A stretch of DNA of 64,000 nucleotides from JALZVT01 sp964634815 (GTDB lineage: Bacteria; Pseudomonadota; Gammaproteobacteria; Pseudomonadales; Azotimanducaceae): contig CAZWMD010000019.1 of assembly GCA_964634815.1 (NCBI GenBank), positions 1 to 64,000 of the forward strand, written 5' to 3'. The position numbers and the translations under genes were made by a program. The notes below the pieces were generated by a model. It saw nothing but the letters and a program-made list of their open reading frames with translations. It was not told where the DNA came from and did no database searches. The first letter of the stretch is position 1. Each line of letters starts with the position of its first letter. Below are positions 17,656 through 27,435 of the stretch, one piece after another.

Positions 17656-18075
17656 ATGCCAGATTTGGTTGGTAACGCTTTAAACACAACTCTTGATTCC
17701 GCTCTGGGAATTCATGCAGACGCGCTCAGGTTTCGCGCCGCGCGTAGTGAGGTAATTGCATCGAATCTGGCTAATGCAGATACGCCCAATTATCAGGCTC
17801 GCGATTTAGATTTCCGCCAGGTTTTGGATGGTAACCAGGGACGGTACCTCCAACTCAATGGTTCGCATCAGCGTCACATCAGTACGGACAATATTGATGG
17901 AACCGGAGAATTGCTTTATCGGCAACCTTATCAAAACAGTTTAGACGGTAATACGGTAGAAACTGAAGTTGAACAAGCGAACTTTTCGCGCAACGCCTTG
18001 CAATATCAAGCTAGTGTCATGTTTTTGTCCGGGCGAGTATCTGGCATCAAGCATGCAATAAGCGGGGGCAACTAG
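17656..18075 (+). CDS. flgB: Flagellar proximal rod protein FlgB
   Basis: 139 residues, normal length. The N-terminal rod-protein motif SEVIASNLANADTPNYQARDLDF is split here into SEVIASNLANADTPNYQ and ARDLDF. The C-terminal helix ends VSGIKHAISGGN. First rod subunit above the MS-ring/export gate. Its stop overlaps the flgC start by one base. Confidence 0.96.
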   Translation: MPDLVGNALNTTLDSALGIHADALRFRAARSEVIASNLANADTPNYQARDLDFRQVLDGNQGRYLQLNGSHQRHISTDNIDGTGELLYRQPYQNSLDGNTVETEVEQANFSRNALQYQASVMFLSGRVSGIKHAISGGN

Positions 18076-18503
18076 TGTCTCTATATAATGTATTTGATCT
18101 GGCTGGCTCTGGCATGCGGGCTCAAACCCTGCGCCTGAATGCCACGTCCAGTAATTTGGCGAACGCAGGCAACGTTGCGAATAATCCCGAAGACGTCTAT
18201 CGCGCGAAACACCCTGTATTTGCAGCGATGATGATGAATGACACAGATAGTTTGTCTTTTGATTCTACTTCACCAACTGGCGTGCAAGTACTCGATATTG
18301 TTGAGAGTGATGCGCCAGCCTTGAAACGCTATCAACCCGATCATCCCATGGCGGATGAAGAGGGCTATACCTACGCCTCTAACGTAAACGCGATCGAGGA
18401 GATGGTGGATATGCTCTCTGCTGCTCGGTCTTATCAAAATAATATAGAAGTGCTCAACACGACTAAGGAGCTTCTCCTAGGCACTTTGCGAATAGGTCAA
18501 TAA
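18075..18503 (+). CDS. flgC: Flagellar proximal rod protein FlgC
   Basis: 142 residues, starting with GTG at 18075, which shares its first base with the flgB stop. The rod motif reads LNATSSNLANAGNV, and the C-terminal helix holds NAIEEMVDMLSAARSYQNN, the usual FlgC ending. Confidence 0.96.
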   Translation: MSLYNVFDLAGSGMRAQTLRLNATSSNLANAGNVANNPEDVYRAKHPVFAAMMMNDTDSLSFDSTSPTGVQVLDIVESDAPALKRYQPDHPMADEEGYTYASNVNAIEEMVDMLSAARSYQNNIEVLNTTKELLLGTLRIGQ

Positions 18504-18505
18504 TT

Positions 18506-19192
18506 ATGTTTGAACTTGACGCCTTATCCAGCCTGGGATTGACTCGGCAAAACAACCAGATAGAAACCGCAACTGAAGGTGCACTTCAACAGGAAGATTT
18601 TCTGGAGCTGATGATTGCTCAGTTCTCAAATCAAGACCCTTTTGCGCCTTTGGAAAATGGTGATTTTCTGGGTCAGCTTGCTCAATTTGGAACGGTATCC
18701 GGTATTGAAGAGCTCCAGCAGAGTTTTGAAACTGTTGCTGCTTCTTTGAACTCAGATCAGGCGCTTCAGGCTTCAACGCTAATTGATCACGAAGTTCTGG
18801 CGCCTGGAAATGTTGGTGTACTCGAAGCGGGCGGAACTATACAAGGCGCCGTTGAGTTGTCTAACTCTGCAGTAGGCGTAGATATACGGATTACAGACGC
18901 TGCTGGTGTCCAGGTGGGCAGAGTACAACTGCCAACCCAAAGTGCAGGACTCGCACGATTTGAATGGAACGGTCTCAGTGAGAGTGGCGAACCTGTTGCT
19001 CCAGGAGCCTACAGGCTAGAAGCCGTGGGAACAGGCTTTGGAGTGAATGAACAATTGCCGGTCTTGGTGCAGGCGAGAGTTGAAAGTGTTTCTTTAGGGG
19101 GTGCAGGGGGTGTGCTGCTGGATGTCGAAGGCCTTGGAGAGTTGGGCCTTGGTGATGTTCGTCGCATTGGTTCTCCTAGTAATTCCAACTAA
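18506..19192 (+). CDS. flgD: Hook assembly scaffold FlgD
   Basis: 228 residues. The conserved N-terminal FLELMIAQFSNQDPFAPLENGDFLGQLAQF block (residues about 31-60) is present, followed by a FlgD Ig-like/tudor region with FEWNGLSESGEPVAPGAY. FlgD caps the growing hook and guides FlgE polymerisation. It begins 2 bp after flgC. Confidence 0.95.
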   Translation: MFELDALSSLGLTRQNNQIETATEGALQQEDFLELMIAQFSNQDPFAPLENGDFLGQLAQFGTVSGIEELQQSFETVAASLNSDQALQASTLIDHEVLAPGNVGVLEAGGTIQGAVELSNSAVGVDIRITDAAGVQVGRVQLPTQSAGLARFEWNGLSESGEPVAPGAYRLEAVGTGFGVNEQLPVLVQARVESVSLGGAGGVLLDVEGLGELGLGDVRRIGSPSNSN

Positions 19193-19211
19193 AAAATAAG
19201 GACTTTCAGTT

Positions 19212-20221
19212 ATGTCATTTACCATCTCTCTGAGTGGTTTGAACGCGGCATCGGATGATCTCTCCGTTACCGCTAATAATATTGCTAACTCTTCTACCAA
19301 CGGTTTTAAAGAATCTCGTTCTGAGTTCGCGGAAATATTTGCCGTTAGTGCAGACTCGGTAGCGCGTAACGTCACTGGTAGTGGTGTTCGCCTCAACAAC
19401 ATTGCTCAGCAGTTTACTCAAGGCAATATTGACTTTACCGGAAACAATCTGGATCTGGCCATAACGGGTGAGGGATTCTTTACCCTTAGCGACAACGGTA
19501 GTACTTCGTACACCCGAGCCGGCCAGTTTGCTGTCGATCGAGATGGTTTTGTTGGAGACTCGGATGGTCGACGATTGCAGGTTTACCCATCACTGGGGAA
19601 TGGAGCTTTTAACACCGGTGGTCTGGAAGATCTCAGGCTTTTAACTGATCAAAACTCACCTCAGGCGACAACTGACATTACTTTGGGCGTGAATCTGCCG
19701 GCTGATGCGGAAGTGCCACCTAATGGTACGTTTGACCAGAACGATCCTTTGAGTTTTAGTCACACAACATCTACAACAACCTTTGATTCTCTGGGCGCGA
19801 CTCATACAACGTCTGTTTACTTCATAAAAACAGATGTAGCTAACGAATGGGATACCCGGGTATTTGTAGACGGTGAAGAAACCGGTCCTCCGCAGACCCT
19901 CACTTTTGATTCTTTGGGTCGTTTGACATCACCCGCCAACGGAATTCTTACGGCTCCGCCGTTCAGTCTTGAAAATGGATCCGCCGAACTGAATTTCAGT
20001 GTTGACTTCCAGTTAACAACACAATTTGGTGGTGCCTATGGCGTGAACGCACTGTCTCAAGATGGCTTTGCCTCTGGTCGCCTCACAGGTATTGAGGTCG
20101 ATCCTACGGGAATTGTGTTTGCACGATTTACTAATGGTCGATCTGATGAGATTGGTCAAGTTGCGCTTTCAAATTTTTCGAGCCTCGATAATTTGGGCCA
20201 GATTGGTGATACCAACTGGGT
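19212..20221 (+). CDS. flgE: Flagellar hook protein FlgE, 3' end missing in gap
   Basis: 336 residues are visible. The N-terminal motif is LNAASDDLSVTANNIANSST, followed by GFFTLSDNGSTSYTRAGQF and the hook-specific insert up to LGQIGDTNW, where the 100-N gap begins. The conserved C-terminal helix (about 75-80 residues) is missing. The frame happens to stay open across the N run into flgF, giving a false fusion. Confidence 0.93.
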
Positions 20222-20321
20222 NNNNNNNNNNNNNNNNNNNNNNNNNNNNNNNNNNNNNNNNNNNNNNNNNNNNNNNNNNNNNNNNNNNNNNNNNNNNNNN
20301 NNNNNNNNNNNNNNNNNNNNN
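20222..20321. other. Scaffold gap (100 N) between flgE and flgF
   Basis: Exactly 100 N. The flanks do not overlap. About 75-80 residues of FlgE and the first 12-15 residues of FlgF are absent, so the real gap is probably near 300 bp. Confidence 0.85.
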
Positions 20322-21026
20322 GGCCAAATCGCCCGTGCACAAGCTATAAACAGCCACAATCTAGCCAACGCTAACACCACGGGTTTTCGGGCCGATCTGC
20401 ATGACTTTAGTGCTAGCCCAATAGAAGGCCCTGGTTATGCGACGCGCGTGAATGCTGTGGTTGGATCAGCAGGCTGGAGTGATGCTCAGGGGGCGCTGAA
20501 AACTACAGGTAATCCGAATGATGTTGCGGTTAGCAGCGGTGGTTGGATTGCGGTGCAGGCTGCGGATGGAACCGAGGCCTATACCAAAGCTGGAGATCTC
20601 AGGGTTAATGCGGTAGGTCAGTTAGTGACCGGAACTCAGTTGCCAGTCATAGGTGATACAGGGCCAGTGGCAATCCCTCCACACTCGGGAATGACAGTTG
20701 GTGCAGATGGAACAATCTCGATTATTCCTCTAGGCCAAAGTGCTGCCACTTTGGCCTCGGTTGATCGCTTGAAGCTAGTACAACCCCCTTCTGACCTTCT
20801 CATAAAGGGTGATGATGGCCTTATGCGTATGGCAGATGGTACTACCGCAGAGGCTGATGCAAGTGTGAGTTTAACAATAGGTGCTTTAGAGGGAAGCAAT
20901 GTAAACGTTGTAGGAGGCATGATCTCGATGATAGAGCTTGCTCGACAGTTTGAGTTGCAGGTTCGAATGATAGACACGGCGAATGATAACGCCGAGGCGT
21001 CTGCCAGCATTATGCGATTGAACTAG
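20322..21026 (+). CDS. flgF: Flagellar proximal rod protein FlgF, 5' end missing in gap
   Basis: 234 residues visible, lacking only the start. The first visible residues GQIARAQAINSHNLANANTT are the N-terminal rod motif. GGWIAVQAADGTEAYTKAGDL and the C-terminal LEGSNVNVVGGMISMIELAR helix follow. The shorter hook-like body and the place between flgE and flgG identify it as FlgF rather than FlgG. Confidence 0.92.
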   Translation, partial: GQIARAQAINSHNLANANTTGFRADLHDFSASPIEGPGYATRVNAVVGSAGWSDAQGALKTTGNPNDVAVSSGGWIAVQAADGTEAYTKAGDLRVNAVGQLVTGTQLPVIGDTGPVAIPPHSGMTVGADGTISIIPLGQSAATLASVDRLKLVQPPSDLLIKGDDGLMRMADGTTAEADASVSLTIGALEGSNVNVVGGMISMIELARQFELQVRMIDTANDNAEASASIMRLN

Positions 21027-21112
21027 ATCTACCAGGTTTAGTTACTGAAAATTATTTGTCTGATTTCCGCACGGGTGATAGCTCGCGGTAGATTGTTGAT
21101 GGAGTAGACGGA

Positions 21113-21898
21113 ATGAATTTGGGACTTTGGGCAGCTAAAACAGGACTGGACGCCCAACAAACCAGGCTTGCGGTAGTTTCTAACAACCTGGCCAATGCCA
21201 GTACCACTGGTTTCAAAAGTGGACGGGCTGTTTTTGAGGATCTCCTCTATCAGAACATCCATCAAGCTGGTGGCCAGACTTCGCAAGATACGCAGTCTCC
21301 CTCAGGCTTGCATTTGGGTACTGGTGTGCGATTGGTTTCAACGGAACGGTCATTTAATCAGGGAAGCCTGAATAGCACCGGTAACGGGTTGGACTTGGCA
21401 ATCAGAGGACGTGGTTTTTTTGAGGTGCTGCTGCCTGACGGCACCAGTGCGTTTACTCGTGATGGATCCTTTCAGTCGAATTCTGACGGTCAATTGGTGA
21501 CTGCCAGTGGCTATACCGTGCAACCAGGAATTAACCTGCCTCCCAATTTGCTGAATGTCACGGTTGGTACTGATGGCCTAATCTCAGCCAGCACGTCCGG
21601 TCAGGCAGCGCCTGTCCCGGTGGGCACGATGCAAATCTCAGATTTTATCAATCCGGGTGGACTGCAGCCTCGGGGTGAGAACCTCTATCTCGAAACTGGT
21701 GCCAGTGGACCCCCGACCCCGGGTACTCCGGGTGTGAATGGATTGGGAGATATTGCACAAGGATTTTTGGAAGCATCGAACGTCAATGTGGTCGAAGAGC
21801 TTGTCACGATGATTGAGACACAAAGAGCCTACGAGATGAACTCTAAAGCGATTGAGACCAGTGACCAAATGCTCCAGTACATCAATAACAACCTCTGA
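21113..21898 (+). CDS. flgG: Flagellar distal rod protein FlgG
   Basis: 261 residues, the usual length. N-terminal TRLAVVSNNLANASTTGFKS, central GRGFFEVLLPDGTSAFTRDG, C-terminal SNVNVVEELVTMIETQRAYE. Forms the distal rod that passes through the P and L rings. GGAG lies upstream of the ATG; the stop overlaps flgH by one base. Confidence 0.97.
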   Translation: MNLGLWAAKTGLDAQQTRLAVVSNNLANASTTGFKSGRAVFEDLLYQNIHQAGGQTSQDTQSPSGLHLGTGVRLVSTERSFNQGSLNSTGNGLDLAIRGRGFFEVLLPDGTSAFTRDGSFQSNSDGQLVTASGYTVQPGINLPPNLLNVTVGTDGLISASTSGQAAPVPVGTMQISDFINPGGLQPRGENLYLETGASGPPTPGTPGVNGLGDIAQGFLEASNVNVVEELVTMIETQRAYEMNSKAIETSDQMLQYINNNL

Positions 21899-22578
21899 TG
21901 AGTGAGCGTGTGAATAGATCACTACCAATACTAATTTTGCTGCTTATCCAGAGTGGGTGCGCCATTCTCTCGCAATCTGAACCCGATCCCTGGTTGAACG
22001 CTCCTCCTGAAGTGGTGATGGAGCCTTATACTTCCGGATCGCTTTATCGTGCGGGTACCAGTCTGGTGCTTTTCAATGATCGAAAAGCGGGAAGAATAGG
22101 CGACATCATAACTGTATTGCTCGTAGAGAGTATTCAGGCAGATAAGAGATCGAGCACCACAACGCAGAAAGATTCGAACGTGACGGCAACTACACCCACT
22201 GTACTTGGTCGTCCGATTACTTCAGGTGGTGTGCCAATTTTAGATGGATCGCTCAGCTCAGGTAATGGGTTTTCAGGCAGTGGTGAGAGCCAGCAGAGCA
22301 ATAGCTTAGAGGGTAGCGTAACTGTTGCGGTCGTTGGACGGCAGTCTAATGGCAACCTTCTAATTCAGGGAAGAAAGAAAATTGAACTCAATCAAGGCAG
22401 TGAGTTTGTATCTATCGCTGGCGTTGTACGCCCTGAAGATATAACGACTAACAACACGGTTAACTCTGATCGAATAGCCCACGCTCAGATTACCTATTCT
22501 GGTAAAGGCCCGGTTAACGATGCCAACCGTATGGGACTAATAATGCGTTTTTTCAACTCACCCTGGTCGCTGAACTAA
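21898..22578 (+). CDS. flgH: Flagellar L-ring lipoprotein FlgH
   Basis: 226 residues. A lipoprotein signal ends IQSGC (Cys at about residue 20), so it is lipidated and placed in the outer membrane. The body contains SLVLFNDRKAGRIGDIITVLL and VVRPEDITTNNTVNSDRIA, both typical of FlgH. Confidence 0.96.
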   Translation: MSERVNRSLPILILLLIQSGCAILSQSEPDPWLNAPPEVVMEPYTSGSLYRAGTSLVLFNDRKAGRIGDIITVLLVESIQADKRSSTTTQKDSNVTATTPTVLGRPITSGGVPILDGSLSSGNGFSGSGESQQSNSLEGSVTVAVVGRQSNGNLLIQGRKKIELNQGSEFVSIAGVVRPEDITTNNTVNSDRIAHAQITYSGKGPVNDANRMGLIMRFFNSPWSLN

Positions 22579-22585
22579 GCTAGCT

Positions 22586-23698
22586 ATGAATATACAAGTA
22601 CGAATTAAGCTGTTTCTACTTATTGCTTTGGTAATTCTCAGCGAAAATGCCGGTGCCGAGCGCATAAAAGACCTTGTTGGTATAGCTGGTGTTCGAAGTA
22701 ATCAGTTGATTGGTTTTGGGTTGGTTGTGGGACTGGACAGTACCGGTGACCAGACATCTCAAGCACCTTTCACAGTGCAAGCGCTAAAAAATATGTTGGT
22801 GCAACTTGGTATTACGATACCAGCTAACGTAGATCCGCAGTTGCGGAATGTCGCTGCCGTTTCGGTACATGCCGAGTTGCCCGCGTTCAGTAAGCCGGGG
22901 CAAAACATAGATGTTACCGTCTCTTCGATAGGTAACGCCGGTAGTCTGCGTGGCGGCAGTCTGCTTATTACACCTTTGAAAGGCGTAGACGGTGAAATCT
23001 ATGCGGTGGCTCAGGGTAATCTGGTAGTGGGTGGACTTGATGTTGGTGGTTTGGATGGTTCGCAAATAACTGTCAACGTTCCCAGTGTGGGTCGAATACC
23101 CAACGGTGCAATGGTTGAGCGAAATGTTCCCACTGACTTTGGTACAAAACCCACTATTACACTAAATCTTCATTTGGCTGATTTCACAACCGCATCCAGA
23201 TTAGCGGCGCGAATTAATGCCGAGTGTGGTGAAGGAACGGCAAAAGCACTGGATGCGATGTCCGTGGAGGTGATGGCTCCCAAGGATTCTTCTCAGCGAA
23301 TTTCCTATCTGGCGATGATTGAAAATCTGGAAATTGAACGTGGGGAAGCGGCTGCTCGAATTATTGTGAATTCCCGAACGGGAACTATTGTCATTGGATC
23401 ACACGTTGAGGTATCTCCCGCGGCTGTCTCGCACGGATCGCTAGTGGTGACAATTAATGAGCGCTTGGAAGTGTCACAACCGGAAGCGTTCAGCCGTGGC
23501 GAAACGGAGATCACGTCAGATACCTCGATTGACGTAGAACAGAACGGGAGTCGTATGTTTCTGTTTGAACCTGGTGTAAGTCTCAACGAGATTGTGATGG
23601 CGGTGAACGAAGTTGGTGCCGCTCCAGGAGATTTAGTTGCAATTCTAGAAGCTCTAAAGCAGGCAGGATCGCTGCACGCGGAGCTTCTAATTATTTAG
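22586..23698 (+). CDS. flgI: Flagellar P-ring protein FlgI
   Basis: 370 residues with an N-terminal signal peptide (about 1-24). Conserved blocks include RIKDLVGIAGVRSNQLIGFG and LVVGLDSTGDQTSQAPFT near the start. It assembles in the periplasm with help from FlgA (16587-17351). It starts 7 bp after flgH. Confidence 0.97.
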   Translation: MNIQVRIKLFLLIALVILSENAGAERIKDLVGIAGVRSNQLIGFGLVVGLDSTGDQTSQAPFTVQALKNMLVQLGITIPANVDPQLRNVAAVSVHAELPAFSKPGQNIDVTVSSIGNAGSLRGGSLLITPLKGVDGEIYAVAQGNLVVGGLDVGGLDGSQITVNVPSVGRIPNGAMVERNVPTDFGTKPTITLNLHLADFTTASRLAARINAECGEGTAKALDAMSVEVMAPKDSSQRISYLAMIENLEIERGEAAARIIVNSRTGTIVIGSHVEVSPAAVSHGSLVVTINERLEVSQPEAFSRGETEITSDTSIDVEQNGSRMFLFEPGVSLNEIVMAVNEVGAAPGDLVAILEALKQAGSLHAELLII

Positions 23699-23707
23699 GA
23701 ATGAGTA

Positions 23708-24136
23708 ATGGATATTTCCTCGAAGCTACCGGCAAGTAGTGCACTACCCGATGCAGTGTTCACTGACTTTTCTTCTCTCCAGGCTTTGCGAGATGGAGGG
23801 AACTCCGACTCTGCCAGTTCCTTAACAGAAGAAGACCAGCTAGAGGAGGCCGCGCGGCAGTTTTCATCCATATTTCTCCATATGGCACTTAAGAGCATGC
23901 GTGACGCGAGCTTTGGTGGAGGCATTCTTGATAGCCAACAGTCAGAGTTCTACAGGGATATGTTTGATCAACAAATATCTCTGGACCTGAGCCAAAGCGA
24001 AGGCTTTGGTCTGACGCAGCTCATTGTGAACCAGCTGTCTCCTAAAGAATCTTCTGCACCAAATGCGGTGTTGCGCCGGGACGCAGCCGAAGCCTACCTG
24101 GAAGTGTCTGAACAACACGAGCAGGTGGCTTTATGA
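23708..24136 (+). CDS. flgJ: Short FlgJ, rod-binding domain only
   Basis: 142 residues. The rod-binding domain is clear: EEAARQFSSIFLHMALKSMR and SQQSEFYRDMFDQQISLDL. Typical gammaproteobacterial FlgJ is about 300 residues with a C-terminal peptidoglycan hydrolase; that domain is absent here, and the stop overlaps the flgK start (4 bp), leaving no room for a lost remnant. Rod penetration of the wall must rely on another hydrolase. Confidence 0.92.
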   Translation: MDISSKLPASSALPDAVFTDFSSLQALRDGGNSDSASSLTEEDQLEEAARQFSSIFLHMALKSMRDASFGGGILDSQQSEFYRDMFDQQISLDLSQSEGFGLTQLIVNQLSPKESSAPNAVLRRDAAEAYLEVSEQHEQVAL

Positions 24137-26022
24137 CCGACGTAATTGGAACATCGCTGTCTGGGTTGTTGTCTTTTCAGAGAAACCTTGCGACTACCAG
24201 TCATAACATAGCGAACGTTAACACTGAGGGTTTTTCGCGCCAGCGAGTGAATTTGGTTGCCCTGCCGGCTGAGAGTATTGGCGGTACCCTTATAGGTCAA
24301 GGTGTTGGCGTCGCTGGAATTGAGCGGGTAATTGATGGCTTTCAGGTTGCTGAAGTACGCGAAAATCTCGCGCAGCAGGGCCGGCTGGAAGTGTTTAGCC
24401 AACTTTCCCGCGAGCTCGATTCTCTTTTAGGCAGTACGGATTCTGGATTGTCGCCTGCCCTGCAGGGTTTTTTCGAAGGAGTCCAGGCAGCCGCAGACGA
24501 TCCGTCTTCTACGGCAGCTCGCCAATCCTTATTGAGTCAGGCGGGCGTGCTTGCTGACCGGTTCGAATCTCTGGATACACGATTGGCAGCCCAGCAGGCT
24601 GTTCTCACAGATCGCCTATCCGCCGCCATTCCTGAAGTAAATGCTCTTGCCTCGGCGCTAGCGACTCTCAATACTTCGATTGCGGAATTCAGCGCCGCCT
24701 CTGGGGGTACCCCAAATGATCTGCTGGATCAGCGCGATCAGGTGCTATCACAACTCTCCCAGCAATTGTCAGTCGAGGTTGTTACAGAGAACGACGGCTC
24801 ACTTAACGTATTTATTGCCAGTGGCCAGGCTCTGGTGTTGGGCGGTGAAGCTGGCTCTCTTCGTGTCAGCAATGGTGAGTTTGGAAATATTTCCGCAGAT
24901 GTTTTTTTAGATTCTCCAACTGGGACCAGCTTGATCACAAGTGGTTTGCAGGGTGGAGAGATAGGTGGATTGCTTGATGCAGACCGTGAACTAATCAGTC
25001 CTAGTCGAAATCAGCTGGGTCAGCTCAGTATTGCGCTTAGCAGGCTTGCTAACGATGTGCACTCCAATGGCTTGACGCTGTCTGGGGAACTGGGTGGTGA
25101 TCTTTTTTCTGTTGGTCCACCCCAGAGCTTCCAGAGCTTTAACAATACGGGTAACGCCAGCATTGACCTTACTATTGCTGACGAAAGCCAATTAAGCGCC
25201 AGTGACTACCAGTTTGTAGTCAATGGAGCCGATACTCAGTTAATCCGGTTAGATACCAAAGTCGATGTTCCTCTGTCTGGCAGCGGAACGGTGGCGGATC
25301 CTTATGTCGCTGATGGTTTCGAGTTTGTAGTTTCGGGTACTCCCGAGGATGGTGATACGTTTCTTCTGCAGCCCACCTCTGGCGCTGCAGGTAGCCTTTC
25401 GGTAGTTATCAACGACCCGGCAGAGTTGGCGCTAGCCAGCCCAGTGGCGGCCTCGCTCAGTCTTACAAACTCCGGGACACTAGCGGTTGATTCGGTGTCT
25501 GTCGTGAACTCGGATAACTCTGCCTTGCTGGATACCGTATCCATAGAATTCTTGTCGGAGTCTACGTTTTCGATAGATGGTGCTGGGTCCTTCTCGTTTG
25601 AACCTGGTGAGCCTATTGAAATAAACGGTTGGCAGTTAACGTTAACAGGAACGCCCGCGCCGGGTGATCAATTAGAGGTTGAGCTCAATGCCGGTGGTGT
25701 GGGTGATAACCGAAATGCACTTGCCTTGGGAGAAGTCCTGGACGAAGGGGTATTGAATGATGGCAACCTGAGTGTTCAGAGTGGGTACTCAGTCCTGCTT
25801 TCAAATGTCAGTACGAGTACCCAACAGGCTGAAATCAGACTGACTGCACAGTCTACAATTACTCAGCAATCTATCGATGAATTACAGTCAGTATCTGGTG
25901 TGAATCTGGATGAAGAAGCAGCCAATCTACTCCGCTTTCAGCAGGCCTATCAGGCTGCTGCACAGGTACTTGGTGTTGCGGACAGCCTGTTTCAGACTCT
26001 GTTGGGGGCTGTGGGGAGGTAA
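24133..26022 (+). CDS. flgK: Hook-filament junction protein FlgK (HAP1)
   Basis: 629 residues. N-terminal LATTSHNIANVNTEGFSRQR motif, Ser/Thr/Gly/Asp-rich central part, and C-terminal VSGVNLDEEAANLLRFQQAY, a FlgK hallmark. It joins hook and filament with FlgL. Chaperoned by FlgN. Confidence 0.96.
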   Translation: MTDVIGTSLSGLLSFQRNLATTSHNIANVNTEGFSRQRVNLVALPAESIGGTLIGQGVGVAGIERVIDGFQVAEVRENLAQQGRLEVFSQLSRELDSLLGSTDSGLSPALQGFFEGVQAAADDPSSTAARQSLLSQAGVLADRFESLDTRLAAQQAVLTDRLSAAIPEVNALASALATLNTSIAEFSAASGGTPNDLLDQRDQVLSQLSQQLSVEVVTENDGSLNVFIASGQALVLGGEAGSLRVSNGEFGNISADVFLDSPTGTSLITSGLQGGEIGGLLDADRELISPSRNQLGQLSIALSRLANDVHSNGLTLSGELGGDLFSVGPPQSFQSFNNTGNASIDLTIADESQLSASDYQFVVNGADTQLIRLDTKVDVPLSGSGTVADPYVADGFEFVVSGTPEDGDTFLLQPTSGAAGSLSVVINDPAELALASPVAASLSLTNSGTLAVDSVSVVNSDNSALLDTVSIEFLSESTFSIDGAGSFSFEPGEPIEINGWQLTLTGTPAPGDQLEVELNAGGVGDNRNALALGEVLDEGVLNDGNLSVQSGYSVLLSNVSTSTQQAEIRLTAQSTITQQSIDELQSVSGVNLDEEAANLLRFQQAYQAAAQVLGVADSLFQTLLGAVGR

Positions 26023-26024
26023 AT

Positions 26025-27221
26025 ATGCGTGTTTCTACCTTCAATCTACAGCAGCAATCGCTTAACGTTATTCTGAGTCAACAATCTGGTTTGGCGAGGA
26101 CTCAGCTCCAGGTCGCAACAGGCAGGAATTTCTCATCCCCTGCCGACGATCCAGTGGGCGCGCAGCGAGCTCTTCAGCTTGAGCAATCCATCGGCAGGCT
26201 CGAACAGTTCAGTACAAACGGTCAACTGGTCACAGGGCGACTTCTTGTTGAAGACAGTAAGTTGGCTGGTGCCGGAGACGTTATTCAGCGAATCCGGGAA
26301 CTGATTATTCAAGCATCCAATGCTACTCAGACTACTGAATCGAGAAGTCTGATTGCAACCGAAATCAAAGAACTTAACGCCGAGCTTCTCGATATAGCGA
26401 ATTCAGAGAACGGGCAGGGTGAGTTCATTTTTGCTGGCTCCAAAACAAGCACCAGGCCGTTTGCGCGAGACTCAAGTGGTGTGACCTACAGCGGTGATCA
26501 GACACGACGAGAGTTACAGATTGCTGACCAACGACGAATAGCTGACGGTGATACAGGATCTCGAATTTTCCTGGAAATCCCAGACGGTAACGGCACGTTT
26601 TCCGCTCTTTCTTCTTCTGCTAATAATGGAACTGTGGTTATTGAAAACACTGCCTTGCTTGATCCAAGACTCTACGATGAAGAGCCTTACGTACTGCAAT
26701 TCACTTCTGAGACTACCTATGAAGTCATTCCTGCGGCAGGAGGCCCTTCGGTTAGTCAAGGAATCTATGAAGACGGAGAAACCATCACTTTCCAAGGCAT
26801 TGAACTGCGACTAAGTGGTGAACCGCAGGCCGGAGATGAGCTGCAAATAGAACCGAGCAAAGCTCGAGATGTGTTCACAACTATCGACGATATCATTGAG
26901 GCGTTGGAAGCGCCTGTCCAGAACGAGACCTTCCGAGCCATCGCCAGAACAGATCTTAATGCAGGCCTTTACAACCTGGATCAGGCGCTAGGGCGAGTTT
27001 TAGAGGTCCGAACGGATATTGGTAGTCGCCTAAATGCTCTTGAAAATCAGGAGTCTTCTAACGAAGAACTGGGTATTCAGCTTCGAGCGACGCTCTCTAA
27101 TATCGTGGAAGTAGACCTGGTAGACGCTATCAGTCGTCTTAATCAGCAGTTAACTGGCCTAGAGGCAGCACAAAGATCCTTCGCTCAGCTGCAGAATCTG
27201 TCGTTGTTTAACTTCCTGTAG
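26025..27221 (+). CDS. flgL: Hook-filament junction protein FlgL (HAP3)
   Basis: 398 residues. Flagellin-like N-terminus (LARTQLQVATGRNFSSPADD) and C-terminus (LNQQLTGLEAAQRSFAQLQN). The gene begins 2 bp after flgK and ends the rod/hook operon. Confidence 0.95.
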   Translation: MRVSTFNLQQQSLNVILSQQSGLARTQLQVATGRNFSSPADDPVGAQRALQLEQSIGRLEQFSTNGQLVTGRLLVEDSKLAGAGDVIQRIRELIIQASNATQTTESRSLIATEIKELNAELLDIANSENGQGEFIFAGSKTSTRPFARDSSGVTYSGDQTRRELQIADQRRIADGDTGSRIFLEIPDGNGTFSALSSSANNGTVVIENTALLDPRLYDEEPYVLQFTSETTYEVIPAAGGPSVSQGIYEDGETITFQGIELRLSGEPQAGDELQIEPSKARDVFTTIDDIIEALEAPVQNETFRAIARTDLNAGLYNLDQALGRVLEVRTDIGSRLNALENQESSNEELGIQLRATLSNIVEVDLVDAISRLNQQLTGLEAAQRSFAQLQNLSLFNFL

Positions 27222-27340
27222 AGGCATGTTGTGGAGTGTTCTTCAACTATGGAAGTAGCAGAAAAGAGAGTTGGAGGGCCTATGAATCCTGTTTTGCTTG
27301 ATAACCAGGTCACAAATAGAAGCGCAGAAGACATAAAACC

Positions 27341-27366
27341 TACAGTTTTTCGCGGTCTGCCGATAC
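27341..27366 (+). promoter_or_regulatory. Sigma-28 promoter of fliC
   Basis: TACAGTTT, 10 bases, then GCCGATAC: a strong -10 box with one base less than the usual spacing. It lies in the 246-bp flgL-fliC intergenic region, about 100 bp before the fliC start, leaving a 5' untranslated leader of about 95 nt. Confidence 0.75.
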
Positions 27367-27395
27367 TTAGTTTCAAGGTGGCGATTGATTCCCGA

Positions 27396-27435
27396 TTTCG
27401 GTTGTCCTTCGGTCACTGGTTTAAGACAACCGAAA
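27396..27435 (+). repeat. Perfect 11-bp inverted repeat in the fliC leader
   Basis: TTTCGGTTGTC (27396-27406) and GACAACCGAAA (27425-27435) are exact reverse complements separated by 18 bases. The hairpin would sit downstream of the sigma-28 promoter and about 20 nt before the AAGGAGG ribosome site of fliC, so it belongs to the flagellin mRNA leader rather than to a terminator. Confidence 0.85.

Noticed and set aside
19212..21026. Single 604-residue hook/rod fusion
   Set aside because: Continuous only because 100 N preserve frame; the two parts are FlgE and FlgF with missing ends.
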